Shown here piece by piece: positions 6,380-6,451 of a stretch of DNA of 6,451 nucleotides. The position numbers and the translations under genes were made by a program. Numbering within the stretch: position 1 is the stretch's first letter; every line of letters starts with the position of its first letter. Origin of the DNA: Palsa-872 sp036495195 (GTDB lineage: Bacteria > Chloroflexota > Dormibacteria > Dormibacterales > Dormibacteraceae); NCBI GenBank assembly GCA_036495195.1, contig DASXNH010000197.1:1-6451 (forward strand). Direction: 5' to 3'. Below the pieces are notes generated by a model, which ran no database searches, was not told where the DNA came from, and saw only the letters and a list, made by a program, of their open reading frames with translations.

Positions 6380-6451
6380 GTGTTCGGAGTGATTTCGGAC
6401 GGGCGGACGCTAACTCAAGTGGCGCGCGATTGGGATGTAGCTCGACAGCCG
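6380..6451 (+). CDS. N-terminal helix-turn-helix of a likely IS481-type transposase, partial
   Basis: In a different frame from the receiver, the last 72 bases read VFGVISDGRTLTQVARDWDV then ARQP. From memory this pattern (VI-DG-T-VA-W-V-RQ) matches the first DNA-binding helix-turn-helix of IS481-family and related transposases, where RQ is usually followed by VHxW. A GTG at 6380 preceded by AGGACGG (6368-6374) could be the start, or the N-terminus may have been lost when it joined the receiver. No terminal inverted repeat is visible between the receiver and this stretch, so an intact insertion sequence is not shown. Only 24 residues are visible and the catalytic DDE part lies outside the window. 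Confidence 0.45.
   Translation, partial: MFGVISDGRTLTQVARDWDVARQP

Overview
The window is GC-rich DNA, densely coding, with every convincing gene on the plus strand. It looks like an environmental bacterium. The serine/threonine kinase N-terminus (GPYRI, GRGGMATVY) and the style of tandem receiver domains resemble Chloroflexota or neighbouring soil phyla. That placement is impression-level inference, not a measurement.

Layout. Bases 1-796 hold the 3' part of a membrane-anchored diguanylate cyclase (glycine-rich linker, one membrane helix, intact GGDEF domain with an I-site). A good sigma-70-type promoter (818-846) and a strong Shine-Dalgarno then lead into a tiny exported-protein gene at 881. 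That gene appears frameshifted: its membrane anchor lies in another frame at about 1015-1104. Bases 1105-1245 carry two 52-bp copies of a hairpin-forming repeat, 72 bp apart. A weakly supported small membrane ORF occupies 1281-1484. The main genes follow: a 615-aa protein fusing a Ser/Thr kinase, a receiver domain and an HD-GYP phosphodiesterase (1615-3462), and an 873-aa hybrid histidine kinase with about seven membrane helices, a GAF-like region, HisKA, HATPase and two receivers (3584-6205). Directly overlapping its stop codon, in the -1 frame and without a standard start codon, lies the first half of another receiver domain (6202-6378). Its sequence gives way, in a third frame, to what looks like the N-terminal helix-turn-helix of an IS481-type transposase at the window end.

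How they fit together. The intact genes form a cyclic-di-GMP signalling set: a cyclase that makes the messenger, an HD-GYP enzyme predicted to destroy it, and a membrane hybrid kinase next to the phosphodiesterase, recalling RpfC/RpfG. The unusual part is that the RpfG-like protein carries its own Hanks-type kinase, so one polypeptide could receive both histidine-aspartate phosphorelay and Ser/Thr kinase input. Two apparent frameshifts (near 1015 and at 6199-6202) are each repaired by adding one C to a C run. They may be sequence errors or decay, and should be checked on raw reads.
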